From Streptomyces sp. GKU 895 (GTDB lineage: Bacteria > Actinomycetota > Actinomycetes > Streptomycetales > Streptomycetaceae), in NCBI GenBank assembly GCA_002027195.1, contig MWJO01000057.1, positions 1 to 51,628 on the forward strand: a stretch of 51,628 bases of DNA. Direction: 5' to 3'. Both the position numbers and the translations under genes were made by a program. Positions 8,196-16,623 of this stretch are shown here, in pieces. Numbering within the stretch: position 1 is the first letter of the stretch; each line of letters begins with the position of its first letter. Below the pieces are notes generated by a model. That model saw only the letters and a list, made by a program, of their open reading frames with translations, was not told the DNA's origin and ran no database searches.

Positions 8196-9611
8196 TCAGC
8201 CCATCTCCTCCAGGGCCTTGCCCTTCGTCTCCTTGACGTACTTGAGGACGAACGGGATGGAGAGCGCGGCGAACACCGTGTAGATCACGTAGGTCGCGGA
8301 GAGGTTCCAGTCGGCCAGCGACGGGAAGCTCGCGGTGATGGCCCAGTTGGCGATCCACTGCGCGGAGGCGGCGACGCCCAGGGCGGCGGCGCGGATGCGG
8401 TTGGGGAACATCTCGCCGAGGAAGACCCAGACGACCACGCCCCAGGAGAGGGCGAAGAAGAGGACGAAGACGTGGGCCGCGATGAGGGCGGTCCAGCCCT
8501 GGGCGGCGGGCAGCTTGCCGTCGACCAGGTCGAAGCTGAACGCCCAGGCCTCCAGCCCGAGGCCGATGACCATGCCGACCGAGCCGATGAGGGCCAGCGG
8601 CTTACGGCCGACACGGTCGACGAAGATCATGGCGATCACGGTGCCGACGATGTTGATGATCGACGTCGTGAAGGAGTAGAAGAACGAGTCCGTCGGGTCG
8701 ACGCCGACCGACTGCCACAGCGTCGAGGAGTAGTAGAACGCGACGTTGATGCCGACGAACTGCTGGAAGACCGACAGGCCGATGCCGACCCAGACGATCG
8801 GCTTGAAGAAGAAGCCGCCGCCGAGCAGGTCCTTGAAGGTGGACTTGTGCTCGCTGCGCATGCCGTGCTCGATCTCGGCCACCCGGGAGTCGAGGTCGAC
8901 GCGCTCGCCCTCGACCTCCTTGAGGATCTCGCGGGCACGCTCGTGCTTGCCGACGGAGATGAGGAAGCGCGGGGACTCGGGGATGGCGAAGGAGAGCAGG
9001 CCGTAGAGGACGGCCGGGATCACCATGACGCCGAGCATGACCTGCCAGGCCTCCAGGCCCATCAGCTTGCCGCGCTGGTCGCCGCCGGCCGCGTTGAGCA
9101 GACCCCAGTTGACCAGCTGCGAGATGGCGATGCCGATGACGATCGCCGCCTGCTGGAAGGAGCCGAGGCGGCCGCGGTAGGCCGGCGGGGCGACCTCGGC
9201 GATGTAGGCGGGGCCGATCACGGAGGCCATGCCGATGGCGAAACCGCCGACGATGCGCCAGAAGGCGAGGTCCCACAGCGCGAAGGGCAGCGCCGAACCG
9301 ACGGCGCTCACCGTGAACAGCACGGCGGAGATCTGCATGCAGCGGATACGGCCGATGCGGTCGGCGATCCGGCCCGCGGTGGCGGCGCCGATGGCACAGC
9401 CGATCAGGGCGATGGCGATGACCTGCGCCAGCGCCGCCGAGCCGATGTCGTACCGGTCCCGGATGGCCTCGACGGCGCCGTTGATCACGGAGCTGTCGTA
9501 CCCGAAGAGGAACCCGCCCATCGCGGCGGCCGCCGCGATGAAGATGACATGCCCGAGATGATCGGGATGAGCCGTCCTGGCTCCTGACGTGGGTGGCGCA
9601 GTGCTGGTCAC
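8196..9611 (-). CDS. glcP: major facilitator sugar permease, glucose transporter GlcP
   Basis: MFS sugar:proton symporter of 471 residues with 12 predicted membrane segments; close to S. coelicolor GlcP, the glucose permease. Sugar-porter signatures are present: GGFLFGYDSSVINGAV in helix 1, RIADRIGRIRC between helices 2 and 3, PAYIAEVAPPAYRGRLGSFQ, PESPRFLISVGK, QQFVGINVAFYYS in helix 7, and DRVGRKPL. I chose the GTG at 9611 because AGGAG lies six bases upstream; the TTG two codons earlier would abut that site. In S. coelicolor glcP is substrate-induced and supports glucose repression. It is monocistronic here. Confidence 0.94.
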   Translation of the reverse strand: MTSTAPPTSGARTAHPDHLGHVIFIAAAAAMGGFLFGYDSSVINGAVEAIRDRYDIGSAALAQVIAIALIGCAIGAATAGRIADRIGRIRCMQISAVLFTVSAVGSALPFALWDLAFWRIVGGFAIGMASVIGPAYIAEVAPPAYRGRLGSFQQAAIVIGIAISQLVNWGLLNAAGGDQRGKLMGLEAWQVMLGVMVIPAVLYGLLSFAIPESPRFLISVGKHERAREILKEVEGERVDLDSRVAEIEHGMRSEHKSTFKDLLGGGFFFKPIVWVGIGLSVFQQFVGINVAFYYSSTLWQSVGVDPTDSFFYSFTTSIINIVGTVIAMIFVDRVGRKPLALIGSVGMVIGLGLEAWAFSFDLVDGKLPAAQGWTALIAAHVFVLFFALSWGVVVWVFLGEMFPNRIRAAALGVAASAQWIANWAITASFPSLADWNLSATYVIYTVFAALSIPFVLKYVKETKGKALEEMG

Positions 9612-9776
9612 GTTCAACTCCTAAGGCCATCGGCAACGCTGCCTGAAGGCAAGAACAACGATGCAGACCTTATGCCTTCAAGTTGTGAAGTCAACAGCGA
9701 AAGCGATGTGAGAAAACAGGCACCACTGTGAAAGATGAGTTCAAGGATTGAAGAAGTGACGAGCGGGTAGACGGGA

Positions 9777-12700
9777 TCAGCGCAGCCGCTGGCTGATGAC
9801 CTTCGAAACGCCGTCGCCCTGCATGGAGACGCCGTACAGCGCGTCGGCGACCTCCATCGTCCGCTTCTGGTGCGTGATCACGATGAGCTGCGAGGCCTCT
9901 TGCAGCTCCTGCATGATCCGGATCAGCCGCTGAAGATTGGTGTCGTCCAGCGCGGCCTCGACCTCGTCCATGACATAGAACGGACTCGGCCGGGCCTTGA
10001 AGATCGACACCAGCAACGCTACGGCCGTGAGGGACCGTTCGCCACCGGACAGCAGGCTCAGCCGCTTGACCTTCTTGCCCGGCGGACGCGCCTCGACGTC
10101 CACGCCCGTGGTGAGCATGTTGTCGGGATCGGTCAGGATCAGCCGTCCCTCACCGCCCGGGAAGAGCCGGCTGAAGACACCCTCGAACTCCCGGGCCGTG
10201 TCCCGGTAGGCCTCGGTGAAGACCTGCTCGACGCGCTCGTCGACCTCCTTCACCACCTGCAGCAGGTCGGCGCGGGTCTTCCGCAGGTCCTCCAGCTGCT
10301 CGCTGAGGAACTGGTGCCGCTCCTCCAGCGCCGCGAACTCCTCCAGCGCCAGCGGATTGACCTTGCCGAGCTGCTGGTAGGCCCGCTCGGCCGCCTTGAG
10401 CCGCCGCTCCTGCTCCGCCCGGTGGAACTGCCTGGGCTGGTTGCGCGGATGCTCGGGGTCCTCCGGCAGCTCCTCCCCCTCGGCGGGCGGAGAAGGCGGT
10501 ACGAGCTGATGGGGGCCGTACTCGGAGACCAGCCCGGCGGGTTCGACGCCCAGCTCCTCCAGCGCCTTGGTCTCCAGCTGCTCGATCCGCATCCGCTTCT
10601 CGGCGCCGAGGACCTCACCGCGGTGGACGGAGTCCGTGAGCTTGTCCAGCTCGGCCTTGAGGTCGCGGCCGGCGGCGCGGGCGGCGGTCAGCTCCTGCTC
10701 GCGCAGGGCCTTGGCGGCGTCGGCGGCGGTCCGCTCGGCGTCCGCGCGCGCGAGCGACACCTCGACGTGCGTCAGCAACTGCCGGGCGCCGGACGCCACG
10801 GCCTCGGCGACGGCCGCCTCGTGACGCAGGCGTGCCCGCCGCTGCTCGGCACGCGCCCGTGCGTCGCGCTCCGCGCGGGCGGCGCGGTCGAGGGAGTCGG
10901 CACGGCCGGCGAGGCCCTTCACGCGCTCCTCGTGCGTACGGACCTGGAGCCGGGCCTCCATCTCGGTCTGGCGGGCATTGGCCCCGTCGGCGGCGAGCCG
11001 GTCCCGTACGGCGGTGTCCGGTTCCTCCTCGACGGGCATCTCCTCCGCGACGGCGAGCCGTTCGGCGAGTTCCTCGACGTCCTGGAGGGCCTTGTCGAGC
11101 GCGTCCTGCGCGCGGGCCGCGGCCGCGGTCGACCGCTCGGCCTCCCCCGCGGCGCCCTTCGCCTGGCCGGCGAGCCGGCCGAGCTGCTGGGCGACGGACG
11201 ACTTCTCCCGGTCGGCGGCGCGGCGGCGCTCCGCGAGCTCCTCGACGAGGGCGGCGCATTCCCTGCGCCGTTCCGCCGCGGCGTGCTGCGCCTCGGTGAG
11301 GGCCTCGCACTGGACGGCCAGTTCCTCCAGCTCCGCGGCTGCCTCGTCGACGGACGCCTGTACTTCGAGGAGGCTCGGCGCGCCCGCGGAGCCGCCGTGG
11401 GCGAAGTGGGCGCCGAGGAGGTCGCCTTCGGCGGTGACGGCGGTGAGGTGGGGGTGGGCGTAGACGAGGTCCTCGGCGTCTTCGAGGGTGCCGACGACGA
11501 CGATGCCGGCCAGTAGGCGTCGTACGGCCGGCATGAGGTCGGAGGGGCCGCGGACGAATGATGCCGCGTGAGGTGGAGAGGCGTCTGCGGGTGCTTCGTG
11601 GCTGGTCGCGCAGTTCCCCGCGCCCCTCAGGGGCGTTTCCGGAGCGCCTGCCAGCAGAAGTGACGCACGTCCACCGTCCTGCTTGCGCAACAGTCGGATG
11701 GCATCTGCCGCCGCTGACGGAGAGGTGACCGCCAGTGCGTCCGCCGCCGCGCCGAACGCCGCCGCCAGCGCCACCTCGTAGCCCGGCGTCACGCTCAGCA
11801 GCTCGGCCGCCGGGCCCAGCAGACCGGTGAGGCGGTCCTTCGCGCCCAGCAGTATGCCCGTCCCGTCCTTTCGCCGCAGTCCCAGCGCCAGCGCCTCATG
11901 CCGGGCCTGCGTCGCCGCGCGCTTGCGCTCCGCCGCCGTCGCCGCCTCCCGCGCGGCCGTCAGCGCGGCCTCCGCCTCGGCCAGCGCGGCCTTCGCCGCG
12001 TCATGCCGCTCGGCGAGTTCCGCGTCACCCGCGTCGAGGCCGTCGACCTCGGCCTTGAGCGTCTCGTACTCCTCCTGCGCGGCGACCGCCCGTTCCTGGG
12101 CCTCGTCCCGCGCGGCGGCCAGGCGGTCGATCTCGGCCTGGGCCGAGGCGGCACGGGAACGGGCCGCGTTGACCTGCCCGTTGAGGCGGGCCAGGCCCTC
12201 GCGGCGGTCGGCGATGGCGCGGGCCACGTCCTTCAGGCGCCGTTCCTCGTCGGTCAACGCGCGTTCCAGCTCGGCGCGGTGGGCGACCGTGTCCTCGAGG
12301 GCCCGCTCGGCCGCCTCCAGGGCAGCCTCCAGCTCGGCCTCCTGCTCGCGGATGCGGGCGGCCTCGCGCTCCATGTCCTCGGGGTCGCGGCCCCGCCGTT
12401 CCTCGGGCGGGGCGGAGGTCGCGCTCTTCACGCGCGCGTCGGCGAGCGAGATCGTGCCGCGCACCCGTTCGGCGAGCTGGGAGAGCTCGTACCAGGTCTG
12501 CTGGGCGCGCTGGAGGCGGGGGGTGAGCTGCCGTACCTCGTCCTCCAGGAGCGCCTCGCGCTGGAGCGCCTTCTTCAGCTCCTGCTCGGCGGTCTCCTTG
12601 CGCTCCTTGAGCGCCGCCTCGTCCGCGACCTCGGCCTTCAGCGCCTCGCGCAGACGTACGAGATCGTCGGCCAGCAGCCGCAGCCGCGCGTCCCGGAGAT

Positions 12701-13361
12701 CCGCCTGGATCACAGCCGCCCTGCGCGCGACCGCCGCCTGGCGGCCGAGGGGCTTGAGCTGCCTGCGGAGTTCGTCCGTGAGGTCCTGCACGCGCGCGAG
12801 GTTGGCCTGCATCGCGTCCAGCTTGCGCAGCGCCTTCTCCTTGCGCTTGCGGTGCTTGAGGACGCCCGCGGCCTCTTCGATGAAGGCTCGGCGGCCCATC
12901 GGGTCGGCGTGCAGGACGGAGTCGAGCTGGCCCTGGCCGACGATGACGTGCATCTCGCGGCCGATGCCGGAGTCGGAGAGCAGGTCCTGGATGTCGAGGA
13001 GACGGCAGGTGTCGCCGTTGATCTGGTACTCGCTGCCGCCGTTGCGGAACATGATCCGCGTGATGGTGACCTCGGCGTACTCGATGGGCAGCGCCCCGTC
13101 GGAGTTGTCGATGGTCAGGGACACCTCGGCGCGGCCCAGCGGCGGGCGCCCGGTGGTGCCGGCGAAGATGACGTCCTCCATCTTGCCGCCGCGCAGCGAC
13201 TTGGCACCCTGCTCGCCCATGACCCAGCTGAGGGCGTCGACGACGTTGGACTTGCCCGAGCCGTTCGGTCCCACGACGCACGTGATGCCCGGCTCGAACC
13301 GGAGCGTGGTCGCCGAGGCGAACGACTTGAACCCGCGGAGGGTCAGGGCCTTGAGGTGCAC
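9777..13361 (-). CDS. smc: chromosome segregation ATPase SMC with repeat-derived hinge insertion
   Basis: SMC protein of 1194 residues that forms condensin with ScpA/ScpB and compacts chromosomes, important at sporulation septation. The order is: ATPase head with Walker A GPNGSGKS (31-38), coiled coil rich in Glu/Ala/Arg (about 160-490), hinge (about 500-680), second coiled coil, and C-terminal head. The C-terminal head has the signature LSGGE (from residue 1104) and Walker B YVMDE (about 1129). I chose the GTG at 13361 because the protein then begins HLKALTLRGFKSF, as in SMCs generally. Within the hinge, after RASLLLAGAP, the in-frame segment ETPLRGAGNCATSHEA (about 574-590) is encoded by a copy of an intergenic repeat. 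The following ADASPPHAASF also looks like unconserved loop. The remaining hinge resumes as VRGPSDLMPAVRRLL. Confidence 0.97.
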   Translation of the reverse strand: MHLKALTLRGFKSFASATTLRFEPGITCVVGPNGSGKSNVVDALSWVMGEQGAKSLRGGKMEDVIFAGTTGRPPLGRAEVSLTIDNSDGALPIEYAEVTITRIMFRNGGSEYQINGDTCRLLDIQDLLSDSGIGREMHVIVGQGQLDSVLHADPMGRRAFIEEAAGVLKHRKRKEKALRKLDAMQANLARVQDLTDELRRQLKPLGRQAAVARRAAVIQADLRDARLRLLADDLVRLREALKAEVADEAALKERKETAEQELKKALQREALLEDEVRQLTPRLQRAQQTWYELSQLAERVRGTISLADARVKSATSAPPEERRGRDPEDMEREAARIREQEAELEAALEAAERALEDTVAHRAELERALTDEERRLKDVARAIADRREGLARLNGQVNAARSRAASAQAEIDRLAAARDEAQERAVAAQEEYETLKAEVDGLDAGDAELAERHDAAKAALAEAEAALTAAREAATAAERKRAATQARHEALALGLRRKDGTGILLGAKDRLTGLLGPAAELLSVTPGYEVALAAAFGAAADALAVTSPSAAADAIRLLRKQDGGRASLLLAGAPETPLRGAGNCATSHEAPADASPPHAASFVRGPSDLMPAVRRLLAGIVVVGTLEDAEDLVYAHPHLTAVTAEGDLLGAHFAHGGSAGAPSLLEVQASVDEAAAELEELAVQCEALTEAQHAAAERRRECAALVEELAERRRAADREKSSVAQQLGRLAGQAKGAAGEAERSTAAAARAQDALDKALQDVEELAERLAVAEEMPVEEEPDTAVRDRLAADGANARQTEMEARLQVRTHEERVKGLAGRADSLDRAARAERDARARAEQRRARLRHEAAVAEAVASGARQLLTHVEVSLARADAERTAADAAKALREQELTAARAAGRDLKAELDKLTDSVHRGEVLGAEKRMRIEQLETKALEELGVEPAGLVSEYGPHQLVPPSPPAEGEELPEDPEHPRNQPRQFHRAEQERRLKAAERAYQQLGKVNPLALEEFAALEERHQFLSEQLEDLRKTRADLLQVVKEVDERVEQVFTEAYRDTAREFEGVFSRLFPGGEGRLILTDPDNMLTTGVDVEARPPGKKVKRLSLLSGGERSLTAVALLVSIFKARPSPFYVMDEVEAALDDTNLQRLIRIMQELQEASQLIVITHQKRTMEVADALYGVSMQGDGVSKVISQRLR
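11597..11634 (-). repeat. Streptomyces intergenic repeat, copy B, inside smc
   Basis: On the minus strand, CCCCTGAGGGGCGCGGGGA continues as ACTGCGCGACCAGCCACG. This is the same element as copy D at 38943 over its full core, but here it lies in the smc coding region in an open frame and encodes PLRGAGNCATSH. Confidence 0.85.
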
Positions 13362-13489
13362 GCCGCCGGACTCTACCTTCCGCGGTTGTCTCACTCCATG
13401 AACGTGCGGTTGCCCGCGGTTTCACCCATGAACGTGCAGGGCACATCAGACGTTAAAGAAGGTGAGGGGAGTGCGGGGGAAAGAAAGAA

Positions 13490-13507
13490 GGGACGCCGAA
13501 GCGTCCC
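13490..13507 (-). terminator. intrinsic terminator of the 67-residue gene
   Basis: On the minus strand, a perfect stem GGGACGC / GCGTCCC with a TTCG loop is followed by TTCTTTCTTTCC. It lies 70 bp past the stop of the small coiled-coil gene and upstream of smc, so it should separate the two transcription units. A UUCG loop is unusually stable. Confidence 0.8.
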
Positions 13508-13577
13508 TTGCAACTCTGACAACTTAGCGGTTGACACGGACAGCCCAACCACTGCTTGTCGTGGTGCGATGCAGTGA

Positions 13578-13781
13578 TCAGGTGAGCGCAGGCTCCGCCT
13601 GGTGTGCGTCGATGCTCTCCAGAAGCGAGTCCTGAGAAGCGGCAGCCGCGAGCGCGTCGTTCTCGGCCTGGATCCGTACGAGCTCGGATTCGAGGTCCTG
13701 TACGCGCTGCTGGAGCCGTCGCATCTCGGCAATGAGTCGCGGGTCGGAGCCGCCGACGTAACCGAGAAGCGCCTTTGCCAT
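13578..13781 (-). CDS. small conserved coiled-coil protein (67 residues)
   Basis: Starts MAKALLGYVGGSDPRLIAEM and continues into a heptad-like helix (RRLQQRVQDLESELVRIQ, then AENDALAAAA), ending EPALT. A good ribosome site, GGAGGA, lies 9 bp before the ATG, and codon use is typical. I do not know its function. It is compatible with a small dimeric coiled-coil adaptor. It stands between smc and the acylphosphatase gene, and an intrinsic terminator follows it. Confidence 0.8.
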   Translation of the reverse strand: MAKALLGYVGGSDPRLIAEMRRLQQRVQDLESELVRIQAENDALAAAASQDSLLESIDAHQAEPALT

Positions 13782-14164
13782 GATGGATGGTCCTCCACAC
13801 TGAGTGACCGACCGAAGCGGTGTGGGTCGTGAGGGATTCGCACCCGCGATGCTTGACACTGTTGAGTTGCTGCTGCCGTTCAACCATGCCAAACAGCTAA
13901 GGTGCGCGGGGTGCTTTCAGAGTCTCACCAAAAAGTTTGACGGTCAACACGATCACGCCCCGTATTGGCGGGCAACCCGGTGGCGCGCGGCCGGGAAACG
14001 GCGGCGCAGCGACTCCTGCGGGGCCCTCGGGGCGTAGCGATCATTCTTAAGTGCGGAGCCTCCCACGAGAACCCCTTCTTGGCAACCACCAGCGTCTTTC
14101 CGCCTCGGGCAGCTGCCGTCGGCATGTTCCTCCGCCGCCACCAGGCGTGGTTTACAGAACCGGT
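13782..14164. other. 383-bp intergenic region upstream of the 67-residue gene
   Basis: No reading frame here has convincing Streptomyces codon use, and the composition is A+T-richer around 13860-13960. A TTGACC hexamer on the minus strand near 13936-13941 could belong to the promoter of the small coiled-coil gene, but I cannot pair it with a clear -10. I see no RNA gene. Confidence 0.35.
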
Positions 14165-14446
14165 TCAACGGATGGCGAAGCCGTCGTAACCCCCACGGGG
14201 TGTGTCCCAGATCTCGGTGACACCGTCCACGCGGCCGGGCGTGTCGTCACCCAGAAGCCAGGCGAGGAGCCCTTCGCAGCGCTCGCGCGGGCCCTCGGCG
14301 ACCACCTGGACCCGTCCGTCGCCCAAATTGAGAGCAAAACCACTCAGCCCGCCGAGCTCCAGGGCCTTGGCCCGCGTGAACCAGCGGAAACCCACACCTT
14401 GGACGCGTCCACGCACCCAGGCGACCAGTCGCACATCCTCGCTCAT
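14165..14446 (-). CDS. acyP: acylphosphatase
   Basis: Complete 93-residue acylphosphatase that hydrolyses acyl phosphates. The signature RVQGVGFRWFTRAKA carries the phosphate-binding loop and catalytic Arg, and the second motif LGGLSGFALNLGDGRVQVV carries the catalytic Asn. The ATG at 14446 opens MSEDVRLVAWVRGRVQGVGF. It is upstream of the small coiled-coil gene on the same strand, separated by 383 bp, and divergent from the CAP-domain gene. No anomalies. Confidence 0.94.
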   Translation of the reverse strand: MSEDVRLVAWVRGRVQGVGFRWFTRAKALELGGLSGFALNLGDGRVQVVAEGPRERCEGLLAWLLGDDTPGRVDGVTEIWDTPRGGYDGFAIR

Positions 14447-14534
14447 GGGTGCAACCTAACCAACCAAAGTCTCTCTGGGCGCTCCCTCCCCTGGCGCCAT
14501 GCGGTACCGTCCCCTGCCAATGAATCTCATACGA

Positions 14535-14565
14535 AACTCACTCGATCGTGTGGGTTTTGTGAGTT
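14535..14565. promoter_or_regulatory. inverted repeat in the acyP/CAP-gene divergent region
   Basis: Perfect 7-bp arms AACTCAC (14535-14541) and GTGAGTT (14559-14565), 17-bp spacer, 55 bp before the CAP-protein start. It could be an operator or an RNA hairpin; no regulator is encoded next to it. Confidence 0.35.
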
Positions 14566-14619
14566 CGGTCCGACCGCCGGGGACGAGTCGGCCGCAAAGG
14601 ACGAGGAAGGCCAGGACAC

Positions 14620-15819
14620 ATGGGACGCCACCGACGCTCCGCCGCCGGCCGCGCCGCCACGGGCCGCGCCACGGGGGTCACACAGACAGACGGCTCGTAC
14701 ACGAGCGGCTACGACCCGCAGCACTCGTACGGCTTCGACCAGCAGGACGCGTACGACATCGACCAGCACGCGTACGGCATCGACCGCCAGTTCTCCTACG
14801 ACTTCGAGGCCGACGCCCGGGGCCCGCACAGCGGCGAGTACCCCACGATCGGCATCGCGCCCTACCTGAACCCCGAGGCGCACTCCCGCAGCGACGCCTA
14901 CCTCTACGCGACCGACGACGAGTACGCCCAGGCCACGGGGACCATGAGCACCGTCATGCTCCCGAGCGAGGGTTTCTCGCCGGCCGACGGGCCGCGGCGC
15001 GGGGGCTCGCGCCGGCGTCGTAAGAAGCGGGTCGTGACGCCGGTGAAGACCGGTCTGCTCGGGGTCTCCGCGGCGGTCGCCATCGGCACCGTCGCGGTCG
15101 CCACCGGTGTGGTGCCGGGCCTCGACAACTACAAGATCGGCGGCGGCAGCGGCGGCGACAAGGTGCAGGCCGCGGACACCCCGACCAACTCGGCCACCGA
15201 GCAGGGCGGCACCTCCGACAGCGCCGACGCCGGCCGGGACGACGAGGCGGCCAGCCGCGGCGGCGACCGCGCGGCCTCGCCGACGCCGTCCGTCTCCGCG
15301 TCGCCCTCGACGACGGCACCCACCGAGGAACCGACCGAGAAGCCGACGAAGAAGCCCACCGAGGAGCCGGAGGCGAAGCCCTCGAAGACGGCCACCAAGG
15401 CGCCGCAGAGCAGCACGGCCCCGGGCATCACCATCTCCGCGGAGGCGCAGGCCGAGGCCGAGGTGCTCAAGCTCGTCAACGAGGAGCGGGCGAAGGCGGG
15501 CTGCAGCGCGGTCTCCGCGAACAGCGCACTGGGCAAGCTCGCCGAGGACTTCAGCGACGCCATGGCCGACCAGGGCTTCTTCGACCACACCGACCCCAGC
15601 GGCAACACCCCCTGGGACCGGGCCGAGGCGGCCGGCATCAGCAACCTGGGCGGCGAGAACATCGCCCGGGGCCAGGCCGACGCCGCGGCGGTGATGGAGG
15701 CCTGGATGAACAGCGAGGGCCACCGGGCGAACATCCTGAACTGCGACTTCAAGACGCTGGGCGTCGGCGTCCACTTCGGGGCCGGCGGCCCCTGGTGGAC
15801 CCAGGACTTCGGCTACTAG
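14620..15819 (+). CDS. membrane-anchored CAP (SCP/PR1) domain protein
   Basis: Protein of 399 residues. Residues 1-125 are an unusual Tyr/Asp/Gly-rich cytoplasmic segment (GYDPQHSYGFDQQ, DAYDIDQHAYGIDRQ). A basic stretch RRRRKKR (131-137) precedes one transmembrane helix (about 144-164), so the C-terminus should be outside. Then follow a Thr/Pro/Lys/Glu-rich wall-spanning linker (185-265) and a CAP domain (270-399). The CAP domain carries FDHTDPSGNTPW (His323), GGENIARG and NSEGHRANIL (His368), the usual CAP cavity residues. The enzymatic role is unknown; bacterial CAP proteins often act at the cell wall. The ATG follows GGAAGG. Confidence 0.88.
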   Translation: MGRHRRSAAGRAATGRATGVTQTDGSYTSGYDPQHSYGFDQQDAYDIDQHAYGIDRQFSYDFEADARGPHSGEYPTIGIAPYLNPEAHSRSDAYLYATDDEYAQATGTMSTVMLPSEGFSPADGPRRGGSRRRRKKRVVTPVKTGLLGVSAAVAIGTVAVATGVVPGLDNYKIGGGSGGDKVQAADTPTNSATEQGGTSDSADAGRDDEAASRGGDRAASPTPSVSASPSTTAPTEEPTEKPTKKPTEEPEAKPSKTATKAPQSSTAPGITISAEAQAEAEVLKLVNEERAKAGCSAVSANSALGKLAEDFSDAMADQGFFDHTDPSGNTPWDRAEAAGISNLGGENIARGQADAAAVMEAWMNSEGHRANILNCDFKTLGVGVHFGAGGPWWTQDFGY

Positions 15820-15860
15820 CGGCACGCACGACGCGGCACGGACGACGCGGCACAGACGAC

Positions 15861-15897
15861 GAGGGGCCCCCATCCGGTGACCGGGTGGGAGCCCCTC
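15861..15897. terminator. bidirectional hairpin between CAP gene and flavodoxin gene
   Basis: GAGGGGC...CCCATCCGGT pairs with ACCGGGTGGG..GCCCCTC. It lies between two convergent genes. Just before it, ACGACGCGGCAC-like units recur three times (about 15826-15855). Confidence 0.7.
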
Positions 15898-15924
15898 CGC
15901 ATGTCCCGATGTCCGCGCGGCTGT

Positions 15925-16515
15925 CTACGCGGCGAGGGCGGCGCGGCCGTGCGCGAACACCTTCGCCGTCTCGGCCAGCCGGCGCCCGAGGTGCTCGGCG
16001 GTCGCCACGTCCGCCTTGTGGACGGCGTCCGGGCCCTCGTCGACGTTGGTCTGCGCGGCGGCACCCGCGAACACGCCGAGGCGGTTGAGGTCGTGCTCGG
16101 AGCCCTCGCTGTTGTTCCAGCCCGGGTGCAGACCGAGGTTGATCCAGTGCATGCCGTGCTGTGCGGCGAGGATCTGGAAGAACTGCAGGGTGTGCAGCTT
16201 GTCGCCGCTCTTGGAGCCGGAGTTGGTGAAGCCGGCGGCCAGCTTGTCCTTCCAGTCCTGCCCGAACCAGCGCTTGGAGGTGGCCTCGGCGAAGACGTGG
16301 AACGGGCCGGAGGCGGTGCCCATGTAGGTCGGTGAGCCGAAGACGATCGCGTCGGAGCGGTCGAGGACGGCCCACTCCTCCTCGGTGATCTCGGCGACGT
16401 TGATCAGATGCACCTCGGCCCCGGCCTCCTGCGCACCGGCGCGGACGGCCTCGGCGAGGACGGCGGTGTGGCCGAAGCCGGAGTGGTAGGCGATGGAAAC
16501 GACAGGGCTGGTCAC
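15925..16515 (-). CDS. flavodoxin/NADPH-dependent FMN reductase family protein
   Basis: Flavodoxin-fold protein of 196 residues, WrbA-like. The FMN phosphate loop is YHSGFGHTAVLAEAV near residues 10-24, followed by DAIVFGSPTYMGTASGPF and KLAAGFTNSGSKSGDKLHTL, and HGMHWINLGL. It is likely a quinone or FMN reductase. The GTG start at 16515 is preceded by AGGAG. It is divergent from an HxlR regulator with a palindromic operator between them, so it is probably induced by an electrophile or redox stress sensed by that regulator. The exact substrate is unknown. Confidence 0.9.
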   Translation of the reverse strand: MTSPVVSIAYHSGFGHTAVLAEAVRAGAQEAGAEVHLINVAEITEEEWAVLDRSDAIVFGSPTYMGTASGPFHVFAEATSKRWFGQDWKDKLAAGFTNSGSKSGDKLHTLQFFQILAAQHGMHWINLGLHPGWNNSEGSEHDLNRLGVFAGAAAQTNVDEGPDAVHKADVATAEHLGRRLAETAKVFAHGRAALAA

Positions 16516-16563
16516 GATGCGTTCTCCTGGGATGCGCAGGTCACTGACGATGAGAAAAGGAAA

Positions 16564-16584
16564 GCACTAACTTCTGGTTAGTGC
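16564..16584. promoter_or_regulatory. palindromic operator for the HxlR regulator
   Basis: Perfect 8-bp inverted repeat GCACTAAC / GTTAGTGC with a 5-bp spacer (TTCTG) in the 108-bp divergent region. A further half-like element CCGGTTAGCGC follows at about 16591. HxlR-family dimers bind such sites and usually repress the divergent gene. Confidence 0.65.
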
Positions 16585-16623
16585 AACCTACCGGTTAGCG
16601 CTGCGTTCGAGTACGCTTGAATC

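Noticed and set aside
9870..13577. Two long rightward open frames opposite smc (over 500 codons each)
   Set aside because: They are complements of the coiled-coil codons and show no domains or ribosome sites.
13810..13850. tRNA-like T-arm word GGTGCGAATCCC on the minus strand upstream of the small coiled-coil gene
   Set aside because: No acceptor or anticodon arm can be built around it.
15826..15855. Three ACGACGCGGCAC-like units after the CAP gene as a possible CRISPR or binding array
   Set aside because: Only about 12 bp each with no spacers; probably simple local duplication next to a terminator.
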